This document shows, piece by piece, positions 34,601 through 45,629 of a stretch of DNA of 64,000 nucleotides. The first letter of the stretch is position 1, and every line of letters begins with the position of its first letter. The notes beneath the pieces are model-generated. The model searched no databases. It saw nothing but the letters and a program-made list of their open reading frames with translations, and was not told the origin of the DNA. Source of the stretch: Yamagishiella unicocca (taxonomy: Eukaryota; Chlorophyta; Chlorophyceae; Chlamydomonadales; Volvocaceae); the NCBI GenBank assembly GCA_003116995.1, contig BDSL01000109.1:248001-312000 (forward strand), in the 5' to 3' direction. The position numbers were made by a program, and so were the translations under genes.

Positions 34601-35411
34601 CAGCTGCAGTCTGCGTCCAGTATTACCGCATGCATGTCGAAGCGCTGAGTCCATGCCTGCGCGCGCAGAAAGACAACCACGGAGCTTGGATAGCGGTATG
34701 CGCCAGGGGCAGGGGAGGGGAAGCCGTGGGAGGCTTCCTGGCCCGGCCGTGTTAGGAGTCAATCAAGAGGTGTCGTGGAGGGTGTTGACTCGAACTCGCA
34801 AACACGTTATGGAGGCCCAATATTGGGGACATGTTCCGCGGCACGCTGAGTAAACGCAGCAGCTCACCCGCTTAACCTCAGCCCGTACCCGGGAAGACTG
34901 CCCGCCCGTCGTATCATCTTAGCCGGCCCAAACCTAATGAACAACGTCCCACAGCCGCGTCTGCTGACCCAGTATTGCAGCGGAACCACACTGAAGCTGA
35001 TGGTCTCGGAGTGCCGACGCCTATCCGAGTTTTTAATCACAGGTTTGAATTCCTTACCTCCCATTGTCGGTTACTTGTGACGCCGGCACCATCGATGTCC
35101 GGAAGATATAGGAGAAACGGCAACTCGTCGGATGGCTGCTGTGAGATGTGTGCCACGCTAACACCAACCGGCAGCACGCTGGATGACGCAGTTGCATGTG
35201 ATTCCACTTGATGGGTCTGGGAAGTTTGATCAGACACATAAGCTTCACTTCCTACTTGCAGCGCAGTAGGGGTTACACTTGGCGGTTTGAAGTGAGGCAA
35301 GGACCTTTGGCACGCCGCAGAAGCTGGTCTGAAATGCCTGTTATTAATTGCTACTGGAAATTTGCGCCCGCACACAGGCGACTCAGTCGGTCGATGTTGG
35401 GCGACACGCAT
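28604..35411 (-). CDS. Phytyl-ester-synthase/diacylglycerol-acyltransferase-like protein (12 exons, 805 residues)
   Basis: Exons on the minus strand: 35058-35411, 34463-34656, 33758-34022, 33395-33492, 32708-32837, 32191-32364, 31415-31741, 30695-31013, 30249-30333, 29840-29964, 29067-29257, 28604-28759; phases agree, 2418 nt with TGA. The N-terminus is basic and Ser/Ala-rich, as in a chloroplast transit peptide. An alpha/beta-hydrolase half follows (LPFLLYLPDIDGAG, RFDMHAVILDAD, VYLLGEGFGAVLAL, RLVLVNPATSY, MVLAGGQDVVLGSE, VLPDSGHALLYEPGG), then an acyltransferase half (LLFVGNHQLYAFDM with H506, ILMRGLAHPGLF, AVLLYPGGVREGFKRRNEKY, RMAARFNATIIPVSAVG, VPSRFYFLFGRPV, KREQDPYRDFLRR). This order fits plant PES1/PES2, plastoglobule enzymes esterifying phytol and fatty acids. 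The expected nucleophile Ser is Gly169. Two donors appear to be GC rather than GT. Confidence 0.88.
28826..29040 (+). repeat. 30-bp tandem repeat, about 7 units, in the last PES-like intron
   Basis: Units TTACGGAGGGGGGAGTCCGG then GGGCTGCGCT. The first two units have GGGATTACGG and a different tail. It lies in intron 11 (28760-29066). Confidence 0.95.
29640..30045. repeat. Two R4 copies in opposite orientation in PES-like introns 9 and 10
   Basis: 29640-29690 (+) reads GGTTTGTCGGCCTTGGATAC then GCGGATTTCTTTTTATGACC. 29990-30045 (-) contains GAGAATCCGCGAATCCACGG then CCGACAAACC. Confidence 0.65.
32100..32185 (+). repeat. CCGCCACTTCCC tandem repeat in PES-like intron 6
   Basis: About seven units of 12 bp adjoin the exon 6 donor (32185-32190). 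Confidence 0.85.
32935..33165 (+). repeat. R3 repeat copy in PES-like intron 4
   Basis: About 230 bp, sharing GGTGTAGAAAGTTGTGACA, CACTGCCGTACAAAACGCC, and GGCATTCGGGATTGCAGCCA with 59092-59320. No coding signature was recognised. Confidence 0.85.
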
Positions 35412-38400
35412 CTTTTGTTTGTGGCTCAAAAATCAGCTTGCTGCGTAAATTGTAGGGTCCTAAGTGGTTGGCCTCTCGAGAATGCTAGCTCTGAAATGGT
35501 TTGCAGCAGTTTCGCAACACCTTCTCTGTGGTGCCTGTGATAGCCGTACCTCGCCGTACCGTCACGGTGTGGCTGTACTGGAAATTCGCCGGTTGTTATG
35601 AACTCCACATGGCAGCCTTCGGGAAGGTACGATCTTCATGCGAGAACTCCTAAAACAGGACGCGAATCCAAACCTCTGCCGGTACGGCGCCCGGCGAACA
35701 CGCTCGGGACGCCGCTGCTGTCCAGGGCTGGCCCAGAGAAACCTACCCCAGCTCAGCCACCTGTGTCAAATGGGAAATTGCAGTGTTCTCGGACGTGTGA
35801 TGATGCGGGACCCTGGCGCGTGAGGGAGGGTGGTGGAGCTGGCGGAGGCTGTGGAACGTGTTTGCGGCGAGGCTGGGAACGGACTGGGGTGGACGAACAT
35901 GCCTATAAGAACAACGGGAGCCTGACCGCCCGCTGTGAGAAGTCGCTGTGAGGACGGGCTACCGCTGCTTGCCGCCAACCTGACCCTGCTGCGGAGCTGC
36001 ACGCACCGCACCGTCCCTCGCAAAGCGACCACCAAAACACGCACAGCAGCAAATGGCGTACGTCTTGGCGACGGCAGCCTCGGGGCGGCGGCGGCGCGAG
36101 CCCAAAAACTGGCATATGCAGGCGAGACAGTGCCAGACGGCAACGTGCGATCGGATAACCTCCGCAAACGATTTCAAACGGTGGGAATAACGGACCATGG
36201 GGGACCCGGGCTCAAATTGCAACACGGTTCCCTGGTCTTCACGGTCCAGGGATCGGGCAGACAGCTAATTCGACCACCTCGTCGGCGCACCCCTGCCCTA
36301 TCGAATAAGCCTACGGCGAAAACAGCGTACATAAGCCTTGTTGGCAGGAAGACATGTAAGTATGGCAAAGTCCTGGAACTCCATGCCGCCTGCACGGGGG
36401 CACGCAACCGACACGGGGTGGCCCTGTTTCAGCCCCACACAATCTAAAACGAGTCACTGCACACAAGCCCGCGCGTGCACAGGCGCGCGGGCTCAAAAGG
36501 GCTGCATCGACGATCACGGCCTGGCCGCGTTGCAGCATACGGTGCATGATCCAGGAAGCCATCAAGGCAGCATGCGCTACCCCTTGTCCTGCAGCTTCCA
36601 AAAATAATCAGGGTGGCAACCCAGCACGGGCGCACGACAGGAATCCCCACCTTTCCCCCGCCCCCACGCGTCTCTCCAGAAACACACCGCGCCCAAACAC
36701 CAGTACGCACTCCTTCCCCTCTGATGCGCACGTAGGCGCAGCCTAATCAGTCCCTCTCCCCGCTTTGTCTTCCCACAGAGCACAGGGACGCAAGGAACGT
36801 GCACACCGCAGCAGGGCATGGCATCGTAAATAGTTTCATTGGCGTTCGATAACCGAGTTGTTCGAGGGCGGTCGTTGAGGGCCCTGACGGCGGCGCGGTT
36901 CGCGAAGGAGGGCAGCCCCCACTGCCAGAATCCGCACGAGCAAGTAGGCTTGCACAGCAAAAAGACCCGAGCCGCACAAACCGTACGCACCGTGTGCGCC
37001 GGCAGCGCCCAAAGCGCTATCCCTCACCCCGAGGCTTCCAGCCTACATGCCCAGATCTTGCACCAGATGCTTCAGCACTTTCACACCATGTAATCAAGTA
37101 CGCACCACCCTCCCACGTGCGCGCGCCTGCGCTCGGCAACCCGCAGCCTTTCCTACCAGGCTCGGCCCCAGCACTCAACTGGCCCCAGCACTCAACCAGG
37201 CACATCGTCACTGGGGCATGTGCATCGCAAAACTACGCATCTCCCCCCCCCGAACCGCCCCGACCTATGGGGATCCTCTCAAACCCCCCACCATTGGAGC
37301 TCTACCTAGCTGCTGCAGTTGCTTTATCGCACAAAGCTACCTAGCGTAACCGCCACATACCGTCTGCAGACTCGCATCCTCCGTAAGGAACGACGACCGA
37401 GAGCCATCATGTCGGCACAACCCGGCCACGCGACGAACATCGACGGGAACACGACCCAGCCAGGCGCCTGGCGTACGCGGCCACCGACCATCAATCACCC
37501 TGCTGCTGCGCGCTAAGCCTGATGATCACACCCTAAAACATTTGCCTGGTCCCACCTCCTTGAGCATTGTACTAACGAACCTGGCCGCAGCCAGTAGCCG
37601 ACATTGGGGCGCGCGCCCCCTTGCAAGGCCCGCGCACAACTGGCCTGCACTCGGGCGCGGAGCGTCTTGACCAGTGCAACACTGCACCATACATGTGCTA
37701 CCAGCGTCTGTTGAACCCATGGGCTAGGCGCCGAGCGCTGAGCACTAGACAGGACGCACACCCAACACCGGTCGCACGTCCGCGCGTGCGAGGCCCCTGG
37801 CGAACCCCCAACAAAGCCAGTGCGCTCTCCAGTCCCGAGGCGCAAGACACAACCTGGCGGCACCGCGGCAGCGCATCCCGGAAGGGAGCCGAAGCAGCGT
37901 CGCGGCGATACCACGATCGTCCCGGGCGTCCTGCCATTCAGGCAAACGGTGTCCTAGCCTGGCCTCCGGCAGGCTTCTTTGCCAGCGCCGACTACTTAAG
38001 GAGCGGAGCGGCAGCACACGGCAGCGCATCAATACGAGGCCGTGCCTCGGGTCATTCCTGCCCTGACATCCCGCCTTGTATACACCTCCGAGGTACAACC
38101 CACCTAGGGCATCGTCCGGATGCACAACAAAACGCACACACGCGGCCCCATAAAAAGGTCGCAAAGCAAGGGCCGGCCCAACGCAATGGAGCCGTCCCGT
38201 AATGGAGCCTTCACCCGCTCCGCCGCCTTGCTCCGCCTTGCTCTGCCTCGCAACGTGACGACGGGTGCGGTGCCCTTGCGCATTGTCGGCGCACGGCGGG
38301 TGCGAACACTCCAGGCAGGGCCGCCGGTCACCAGCTCCAAGAGCCCATCGCTACGCCACAACACAGCCTGCCGTACAACCGCCGGCGACGGTCTCCCTGA

Positions 38401-38590
38401 TGGCGGGCCCCTTCCGCACACAAGTAGCTCCCCGAACACGTCGTGGGTGCTTGTCAGCTGGAAAGCACCGCACCGTCGGTCCACGTCCAGGAAGCGAAGA
38501 GTGTGCCTGGTGGCTGGGGAGGGTTTTGGGTTTGGACGCAGCCAGGGCCCTGGGCGGGAAGCCGATGGCGCGGATGCAACATGGGGGGCT

Positions 38591-40793
38591 TCAATCCAGC
38601 TTGCTGTGCTGCTGGCTGTGCTGCTGGCTGTGCTGCTGGCTGGATCTGAAGACCGCACGAGCCCGCATGTACGCTGTCAGCATCAGCACGGACGCCGCGG
38701 CGCCGCGCAGCAGCGAGCCGCGAGCGAAGTGCGCCGCCGCGGCGACGGGCCACGCCAGGCCGCCCAGCCCGCCGCCACTGCCGCAACCGAGCCCCATGTA
38801 GCCGAGCAGGAGAGACGCCGACCCCTCCACGGCCTGCACAGCCAGCACCTTGTGCAGCGTGCGCGCGTACGGCACCGTGGCGACCGCCAGCGCGTGGTAC
38901 AGCGCCAGCAGGCCGTGGTGGAGCGTGTTGCCGTCGCAGGCCGTGTCGGCGGCGTCAGCGGCGCCGTCGCCGCCGATGATGGCGTCGGCCCAGCCCAGTG
39001 AGCCCGAGTGGGACAGGCTGACGCGGGACTTCGCGAGCAGGGCGGCCAGAGCCAGGGCCTGCAGGGACCACGCCATGACCCGGCAGGCGTAGCTGCGGTC
39101 CCGGCGCGGCTGCCGGCTGCAGCGGGCGGCCAGCAGGAAGCTGCCGGCGTGCAGGAACACCAGAGGCAGCATCGCGGTGCGGCAGCGGGCGTGCGGCGGC
39201 GCAAGCGTCTGCGTGGGTCGGCCGGGGAGGAAGGGAATGGCATGAAAACCGGTTACGCGACATGGAGAGGATAGCTGGCGCTGTGTCTTGAGACAGCTTG
39301 TTGTGGGCGCATGCCGGGAAAGGGGAGGTGGCCGGGCGGGCGTTCAGGCTTGTCCGAGGCAACGGGAGATGGAGGTGGGGGCGGGGCGGGCGCGTGGTCA
39401 GACCTTAAGGTGACGGGAGGCGGTGGCGGTGGGGACCGGTACGGCGTAACGCGGCGAAGCCTGCCTTCCTGGCTATCTTCCGCTCCACCACCTGCTTGTC
39501 CGCAGTCGGTCTTCTTGGCCTCCAAGAACACAGCCCCGCCGACACCACCTCCAGCCCTCGGAGGTCTGGGGGCTACGGAGGGCCCCCGGGCCTACGCAGC
39601 AGCCCATCTCCGCAGGCCCCGCACCCCGTTTGCGGGGGCCTTGCTGCGCTCGTTCCCCCGGGAAGCCGTCCCCAGGGCCCCACCTGCACCAGCCCTGCCG
39701 CACACGCCACCATGTGCAGCAGCAGCAGCCAGGCGGGTAGCGCCCCGCTCCCCGCAGATTCGGAGCGTTGGTAGGGGTCGCGGGGGAGGGTTGTTGGGCG
39801 CCCGTCAGGGTCTGCGAAGGCGGCTCTTGAAACCGTCGGGGAACTGCTTTAGGAAGTGCTCTGTGCGGTAGCGAACGCGGCGGTGATCCGACGTGCTGGA
39901 CGGCGGGCGCGCTGGGGTGTTCCCCCACTGCAGTCACTCGGTATGCAAATCCGCCGTGCACTACTCTGCCCTTCCCGCCATGCACAACGCCGCGCCCGTG
40001 CCCGCCCCACCGCCAACCTCACCCCTGCGCACTGCCCACGCCGCTGCTCCCCAGGTCGCCATCACGGTCGCAGTCTCGCCGCATCGGCGCAACGTCGATC
40101 GACATGCCATTCTGCGCCGCAAAGCTGGCGGGCGACGGCATATCGGGCCGCTCGACGTCCCACAGGGCCAGCGCGTCGGGCTGGGTGCGCAGCACGTGCC
40201 GCGCCAGCGCGCCGCCGTCGTCCAACACCGCCAGGTAGTGCAGCGGCGTGATGCCGTGCACGTCGGGCGTGTCCCAGGCATCAAAACGGAGACCTGATGC
40301 GCCGCCGACGGCGGAGCCGTCGGCAGGCAAGGTCCCCGGTGCGTCGCTGCCCGGCGCCGCTGCGGCGCCGTGACGGAGTAGGACTGGCCGCGCCGCAGTC
40401 GGAACGGCGGCGGCGGCGGCGGCCGCCACCGCCGCTGCGTCCCAGGCGGCGGCGCGCAGGACCACTTCTACGGTGGCGGCGTCGCCGCTGCGTACGGCAC
40501 GGTGCAGCAGCGTCAGGCCGTCGCGACTGGCGGCGCGACTGGCCTCCGCCAGGTCGGAGATGTAGCCGGCGTCGACCCACGCGACCGTGCCCGCCGCCGT
40601 CAGCGTCGCCGGCAGCGGCGTGGGGCTGAGCAGCGTCGCCGCGACCACTTTGCAGCGCTGCTCCAGGGCAAACTCCAGCAGCACCCGCCGCGCCGCGCGC
40701 ATGCGGTTCTGGTACGCAAACTGGCCGAACGCCGGCATGGAGGTCTGGGCCAAGCGCTGGTGCTCCTCCAACGCCTGGACCTGCTGGGGCGCT
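38591..40793 (-). CDS. Ankyrin-repeat and multi-membrane-span protein, C-terminal exons (partial, copy 1)
   Basis: Two exons are clear on the minus strand. The upstream one (about 40793 to about 40056) encodes VQALEEHQRL, FAYQNRMRAARRVLLEF and two ankyrin-type units (RDGLTLLHRAVRSGDAATVE, HGITPLHYLAV) separated by an Ala-rich insert. The last exon (38591-39208, 206 codons, acceptor at 39209-39210) encodes LPLVFLHAGSFLLAA and three or four more hydrophobic spans (MAWSLQALALAALLA, GLLALYHALAVATVPYARTL, ASLLLGYMGLG), ending in SQQH repeats and a stop. A probable exon at about 39690-39780 (PAWLLLLHMVACAAGLVQ, donor CAG/GTGGGG) adds another span. The 5' part is missing: sequence upstream of about 40793 turns into a LINE fragment. 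Function unknown. Algal SBP-domain regulators with ankyrin repeats were considered, but no SBP domain is present. Confidence 0.55.
38592..38643 (+). repeat. 15-bp coding tandem repeat, 3 units (SQQH in the protein)
   Basis: GCTGCTGGCTGTGCT units; the other copy at 62600-62668 has 5. They encode the C-terminal SQQH repeats of the membrane protein on the minus strand. Confidence 0.85.
39220..39353 (-). mobile_element. R2-containing insertion of about 133 bp next to a splice acceptor
   Basis: Present in block 1 copy 1, absent at the matching site of copy 2 (63241-63247). On the minus strand it contains CCATGTCGCGTAACCGGTTT (39239-39266) about 30 bp upstream of the last-exon acceptor, in the sense orientation of the host gene. 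Confidence 0.7.
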
Positions 40794-40859
40794 GATGCGT
40801 TTTCGTCCCGGCTGTTGGGATCTCGACGTATGTCGTTTTACACGTCGGCCGCGTAAGCC

Positions 40860-41260
40860 ACGTTTTGAGAGAACATGACGAGTGTGTAGGCGGGATATGG
40901 TAGAAGATGAGTTTCATGTCTTTATGGAGTGTCCTGTGTATGAGCCTCTCAGACGAGCTGAAGATTTTCCTATAGGACAGCATATGCAAATGGTGATGCC
41001 GTCGTGGGATCAGGTGAAACTGGGCAACGCGGCAACCTTTTGGCTCAGATTCAGAGAGCGCGAACAGAGTCACCACGGGAATGATTTCGATTAGCTAGTA
41101 TTAATGTTACAAGTGCGCCCTCTGACGGAAGTCCGTTAAAATTTGCCGCGTCTTCGTCTTGTCTTCGTCTACCCCCGTCTTCGGTCTAATTCCGTCTTTT
41201 TTCCAGCAATTTTCATGCTTTGGACAGTACGACGGGGTCATCTTTCACTTAATTTTCACT
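40860..41260 (+). mobile_element. LINE-like retroelement 3'-end fragment
   Basis: At 40882-41094 a frame ending in a stop encodes VCRRDMVEDEFHVFMECPVY, resembling the zinc-binding C-terminus of non-LTR reverse transcriptases (Cys, then F-H, then E-C-P). A pyrimidine-rich 3' tail with GTCTTCGTCTTGTCTTCGTC follows. It adjoins the truncated 5' side of the ankyrin exon. Confidence 0.6.
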
Positions 41261-43716
41261 TTCCGTACCTTGACAATTTTCACTCGAACTTTCTCTCTTG
41301 TGCACAGATATCTCAGGCCCCTCGCGCAAAACGGTTTCATCGTCTGCTTGGAGGAACTTCAGTCTTGGTTCGCGCACGGTAAACATGCGGTTTAAGTCAT
41401 GATAGGCAGAGTAAATGGGAAAACCGCTTCTCGGCCAGCCGTCGTCGCACCAATTGGAGCCCAATGCAGCAGCCGGCTGCGAATAAGTTAAGGACGGATC
41501 AATATCCTCGAGCATTGCAGCTTTTGACTCGCTTCAAAGTGCTGGCTGAGATTGGAGACAGTGGCATACATGTGTCGAGTATCCTGCCCTCCATTTGTCT
41601 CCCCGCGCCCACACCACATATTCGCGATGCCCGACTTCGACGTGGAGGCCTGTTACATTCGGCTGTACCCCCGTCCAGGTAAGGGCATGCTTATTGTATG
41701 CCCTGAGTGATGGGCTTGATATTTCTTCAATCGGTGCAGGTCTCAAAACAGGTGGGGGACGGGGGACACGACTGGCATGAATTGGCTGCGTTCTCAGTGG
41801 GGGGGCCTGCTGCGCAATTATTGGGTTGGCCAGCATCTCGTGATGTGAACGGCCATGCAGACAGCACACCACGGGGCTTTCTAGGCACAAGATGCTGTTG
41901 CCATGGATATTGAGCACGCCGCGCTCCGGTCAGGGCCCAGCCGCGCCGTGCTGTTCGTGCAGGGTGTACCGCACGGTTAGGCAGACATGCGTGCATCCGA
42001 ATATGCTGGGATAATGGGCCTGGGGAACGTTTCCCTAGAGCGCTGGCAGGCAGCCGTATGGATCTATGGCGGCTGGGGCCCCTGCAGTGGTCCATCTTCC
42101 CATTGCCCGCACCGACAGAAGCCTGCGCAGCGGCGTGCACCGCGATGGCGCCCCTGACCCTTTCGTACCCGGTATTAGGTACCTTCCACTGGACCAACCA
42201 TGTCAGCTGCACGCACGCATACTAGACTTCGCAATACCAAGATCTGAACCGGACCGACTCAGAGAAGGGATGCGTCAATCCGCGGGGCCGGAGGTGGTGG
42301 CGGCGCTGGTACTGGTGATTAAACGTTGGGGGCGTTGACAGGAGGTCGTCAGGGGTTGCCATAACACGTCGGTGTATTGTAACCCACAAGGCGGTCGCAG
42401 TCATATAAGGAAAGGAGCCTTCCCTCCCCCAACCCGCCTATCTAGCTGCACATCATATACCCAAATCAGTACACCAGTGCCAGCACCAGCAAGGGCACCA
42501 CGGACTCGGCCCTAGCCAAAATCCCCCTATGAGCTGTGAACCCAACGAGGCCATCTCTTGGACGGTGAGAGGCGTATGTGTAAGTACAACGGCAGTCAAC
42601 TGCGCACACCCTTGTGTTCTCGCCGCTTGTTGGGGAACAAGTAAGCTTGTGGGGAGGCGGCGGCAAGGGGCAGGCGAGGTGCCCGCCGACGGAGGGAGGG
42701 GTAGGGAGGCAGGATCCACTGCAACGCGGAGCGAGGTGTGCTCGCTGCACCACAAGAGCGGCCGTGGCTCCACCGCAATGTGGGCTGCGTGGGGCTGCGT
42801 GCTCCGTTATCACAGCAGTGCCGCCGGCGGCGACCTAAACGGGGAGGGGCGGTTTCCGCCGGGCAGCAGTGTCATGTCTTGTGCCGGCGGTGGTGGTGGA
42901 GCTCGGGGGGAGGGGAGGGATGGCGACCGCTGCTGCTGCGGCGGCGGCAGCGTTGGTGCAACCTAGGGTCATAGTCGTGAGCGGGGAGGTGGTGGTTGTG
43001 GTGGCGGCGGGTGCAAGGGGCATTGACCGTCGACGGAAGGAAGGGGAGGGAGGCGCTGCTGCCACCGTTGCACCCCCGCCGCACAAGAGCCCGCACAGGA
43101 GCCCGCTTCCCCACAGACCGAAAGCGCCGTGGAGCTGGCATCCCGTTGTTGGTTTGTGCCAGGTGAGCGGCCGTGGCACCGCCAAAACGTCGTCCAGCAA
43201 GCAGATGCAAGCCCATACGCCGACACACATCTATGGGCGATGGGCAGGAGCGGAGTGGTTTCGTTTAGGCTAATCATCACGATTGTTGGCGAACGCTACT
43301 TACCACAGTTGTCACTGGGCACGTATTATTGCATCGCGCTTTCAAGTGGCCATAGCAGCACCCGTTGAAAACTGCTTACCGAAATTGCCGCTGGACACGT
43401 TGCGCATGGCGATGCTCCTGTTTGTCCGCGATCCACCCTTGTGTAAAGTGCGGGCAGATCACTGGCTGCGAATTCGAGCCTCGCGTTGCTATCCAGGCTA
43501 AGGCTGTGCGCCATTGATAAAAGACAATTGCATATTGCAGCGCTGGAACCCGGCTTGAGGTCTTAAAACAACCGATTGAAGTGCAGAACGCGTGTGTTAA
43601 GCCATAATACTATGTTATTGGCAGCGAAGTATGTTTTGGGGATCACGAGTAGATGGTCGTGATCTCCTCTTTGATTTCCGCGGAAATCACCACTTTTGCG
43701 CGCGCGCGAGGCCTAT
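41261..43716. other. Stretch without a supportable gene
   Basis: Mixed sequence between the LINE fragment and block 2. A short open start at 41628 (MPDFDVEACYIRLYPRP, then GTAAGG) might be a first exon but nothing joins it. G/C-rich Ala/Val frames at 42850-43150 look like low complexity. Confidence 0.4.
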
Positions 43717-43905
43717 GGTCTTTGCATGCGTGCCGTTCACATTTGCGTTGCCGTACATGATTGCTACAGGGTATGGACTTCTTAATGTTGGAGCCCGAGC
43801 CCTAGCCAGAATGGTCCCAGACTGATTATTAGCGATTCGTAACGAAAGGCATACTTCTACCGAACATTTTGTAAGACTTACATTCCGGGACAAAGTTCCT
43901 GAAAA

Positions 43906-45629
43906 ATGATGAGGCGTTCAGCCTGTAGCTCAAGCGTCACCCTGTCGCGCGGTTCCTGCATCGCCGTATCCGGCCACACGGCCAGATACCGTAGGAAAGC
44001 CTTTGTAGTTAGAGCCACTGCCTCAGCGTTCGATCTGTTGGCGCAGGCCCGCGCGGTGTTGACATCCTCGGCTCCCATTGGAGAGGAGGAAAAACGGCAT
44101 CTGTCGTGGATCATTATTGATGCGACAATAGCAGTGGGCAGGGACGAAGCGACCGCCGCCAGGGAACAAGCGGCTGCCGCCAGGGAACAAGTGGCGCTGA
44201 CACAGCGTTTGCACGCTGCACAAGTGACAGCGACGAGAGCGCTACACTCCGCCGGAGTCGTGGACGGCCGGCGCCTGCTTGGTAAGCCGCCCCGACACCT
44301 TCGACGCTTCCTTAATTGCGCCTTTTTCCTTCCTTCCCATCCACATTCTTCCTTCTGCGTCTGTGCGCCTCACTTGCCTCGCCGGCCTGCGTCCCAGCTG
44401 TAAGCGTTGCATCCAGTGCTAGATCCTTGCCTGATCCTTGCCTTCTTTTTTCAGAGTGGCTGCACAAGACGAATGGTAGCCATAAGTCGCGCACGAAGTT
44501 CTGGACTGACGAGCTGATCGAGTCGCCAGATCTACTGAAGTGCATCGACGCGGCAACGAACTGGCTGCGGAATGGCGCTAAAGCCAACCAGCGCAACCAG
44601 GCGGGGGATGCAGGTGTGGCTTGGGGGATCATATGTTATGAACCGGAATTAGGAGCAGGAATTAGGAATCGGGCTGACACTAGCCCTTGGAGGGCGTCCT
44701 CCCTATGTGTCCATTGAAGGTTCAGATGTTGCCACGAATTATTGCTAACGGTGCAAATCCATCACATAAGCTGTGGCGACAACACTACAAGTTATATTGG
44801 CTTGGTAGTGAGCTGCAAGCCTATAACATCATTTTTTCGGGCCATTTCCGGTTGCGACGGCCAGGCCTGATCCTACACCTGCTCCAAGCCTGGCTTAATC
44901 TTACCCCTTCCATGCTGACCATGTGAACGACACCGCCACGTGTTGCTCGCTGCTGACCCGCTCCCTGCTCACCCATTCCCCTGTCATGTAGGCCTGGTGG
45001 CCAAAAAAATAGCGGCCGTGCATCAGAGCTTGCACGACAATGTGCACTCCTTCGTGCCTGGTGCTGGGCTAGTAATTGTAGACGGCGTGCCAAACGCTAT
45101 GGCCTCCGCGGTCTTGCGGTGCCTGTGCGGACATTATGGCGTGCCGATCATGGATATGCGCCAGCAGGTATGCTGTGGTGTTTCAAGCGGGTTCATGCGT
45201 GAAGTGGGCCCTTGCGCCATTGCTTGTTTGACCACCACTTGCGATTGAAGTTGCGCCCTGGCATGGTGGCCTGTGTCATCCTTATGAGGGTTGGGCGTCG
45301 GTGACGGGGCTAAGCTTCATTAGTAGAGCCAAACGCGGACCTTGTTTAGACGTGTGAGTGTTGGGAGTGTGGAGCAGCCTCTGGTAGACTCTCTGTACCC
45401 AGAATATCTTAGTGTAGCCGCGTAGCCATACAACGATGGAAACTTACTGTGTAACCCATACACCAACCATACAGCACAGGTGAGCTGACCGAGCAACGGC
45501 AAATTTCCCTTAAGAATGCCGGCGCTTAAGCACTTCGACCAGGACAGGCACCCTGACCACCCCACATTCCCATCCTGTTTGAACTTGCCGCAGGAGCCGG
45601 CGAGTGGCGTTCAGGTTGAGGATGGTTAG
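43906..45629 (+). CDS. Unrecognised protein with basic leader and coiled coil, copy A (4 exons, 248 residues)
   Basis: Exons 43906-44281, 44455-44613, 44992-45167 and 45594-45629; GT-AG borders, phases agree, 747 nt with TAG. The start MMRRSACSSSVTLSRGS resembles a mitochondrial or plastid leader. A region around residues 50-80 (APIGEEEKRHLSWIIIDATI) leads into an AAREQ-type coiled coil. HSAGVVDGRRLLEWLH crosses the first intron, followed by SRTKFWTDELIESPDLLKCI. The third exon encodes HDNVHSFVPGAGLVIVDGV and CGHYGVPIMDMRQQ. No family recognised. Intron 2 contains a LINE fragment. A second copy at 51189 is also open, which suggests a multigene family rather than decay. TGTAA lies at 46179-46183, about 550 nt past the stop. 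Confidence 0.6.
44640..44940 (+). mobile_element. LINE reverse-transcriptase-like fragment within an intron (copy A)
   Basis: Frame 44687-44926 encodes VQMLPRIIANGANPSHKLW, YKLYWLGSELQAYNIIFSG and LILHLLQAWLNL, resembling the region after the RT domain of algal non-LTR elements. It sits between exons 2 and 3 of the 248-residue gene and is duplicated with it. Confidence 0.45.

Larger units (their letters stand above)
35332..39985 (+). repeat. Segmental duplication block 1, copy 1
   Basis: Nearly identical in direct orientation to 59334-64000 (offset 24,002 bp at the left edge). Left breakpoint is at AAATGCCTGTTATTAATTGC, inside exon 1 of the PES-like gene. Differences are mostly substitutions and small indels, plus an insertion at about 39220-39353. 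Positions 35412-38590 within it hold no gene I can support. Confidence 0.92.

Noticed and set aside
38104..38658. 184-codon minus frame downstream of the membrane protein exon
   Set aside because: Looks partly protein-like (HTLRFLDVDRRCGAFQLTS), but it overlaps the last exon in another frame and no donor or acceptor links it; conservation in copy 2 only reflects recent duplication.
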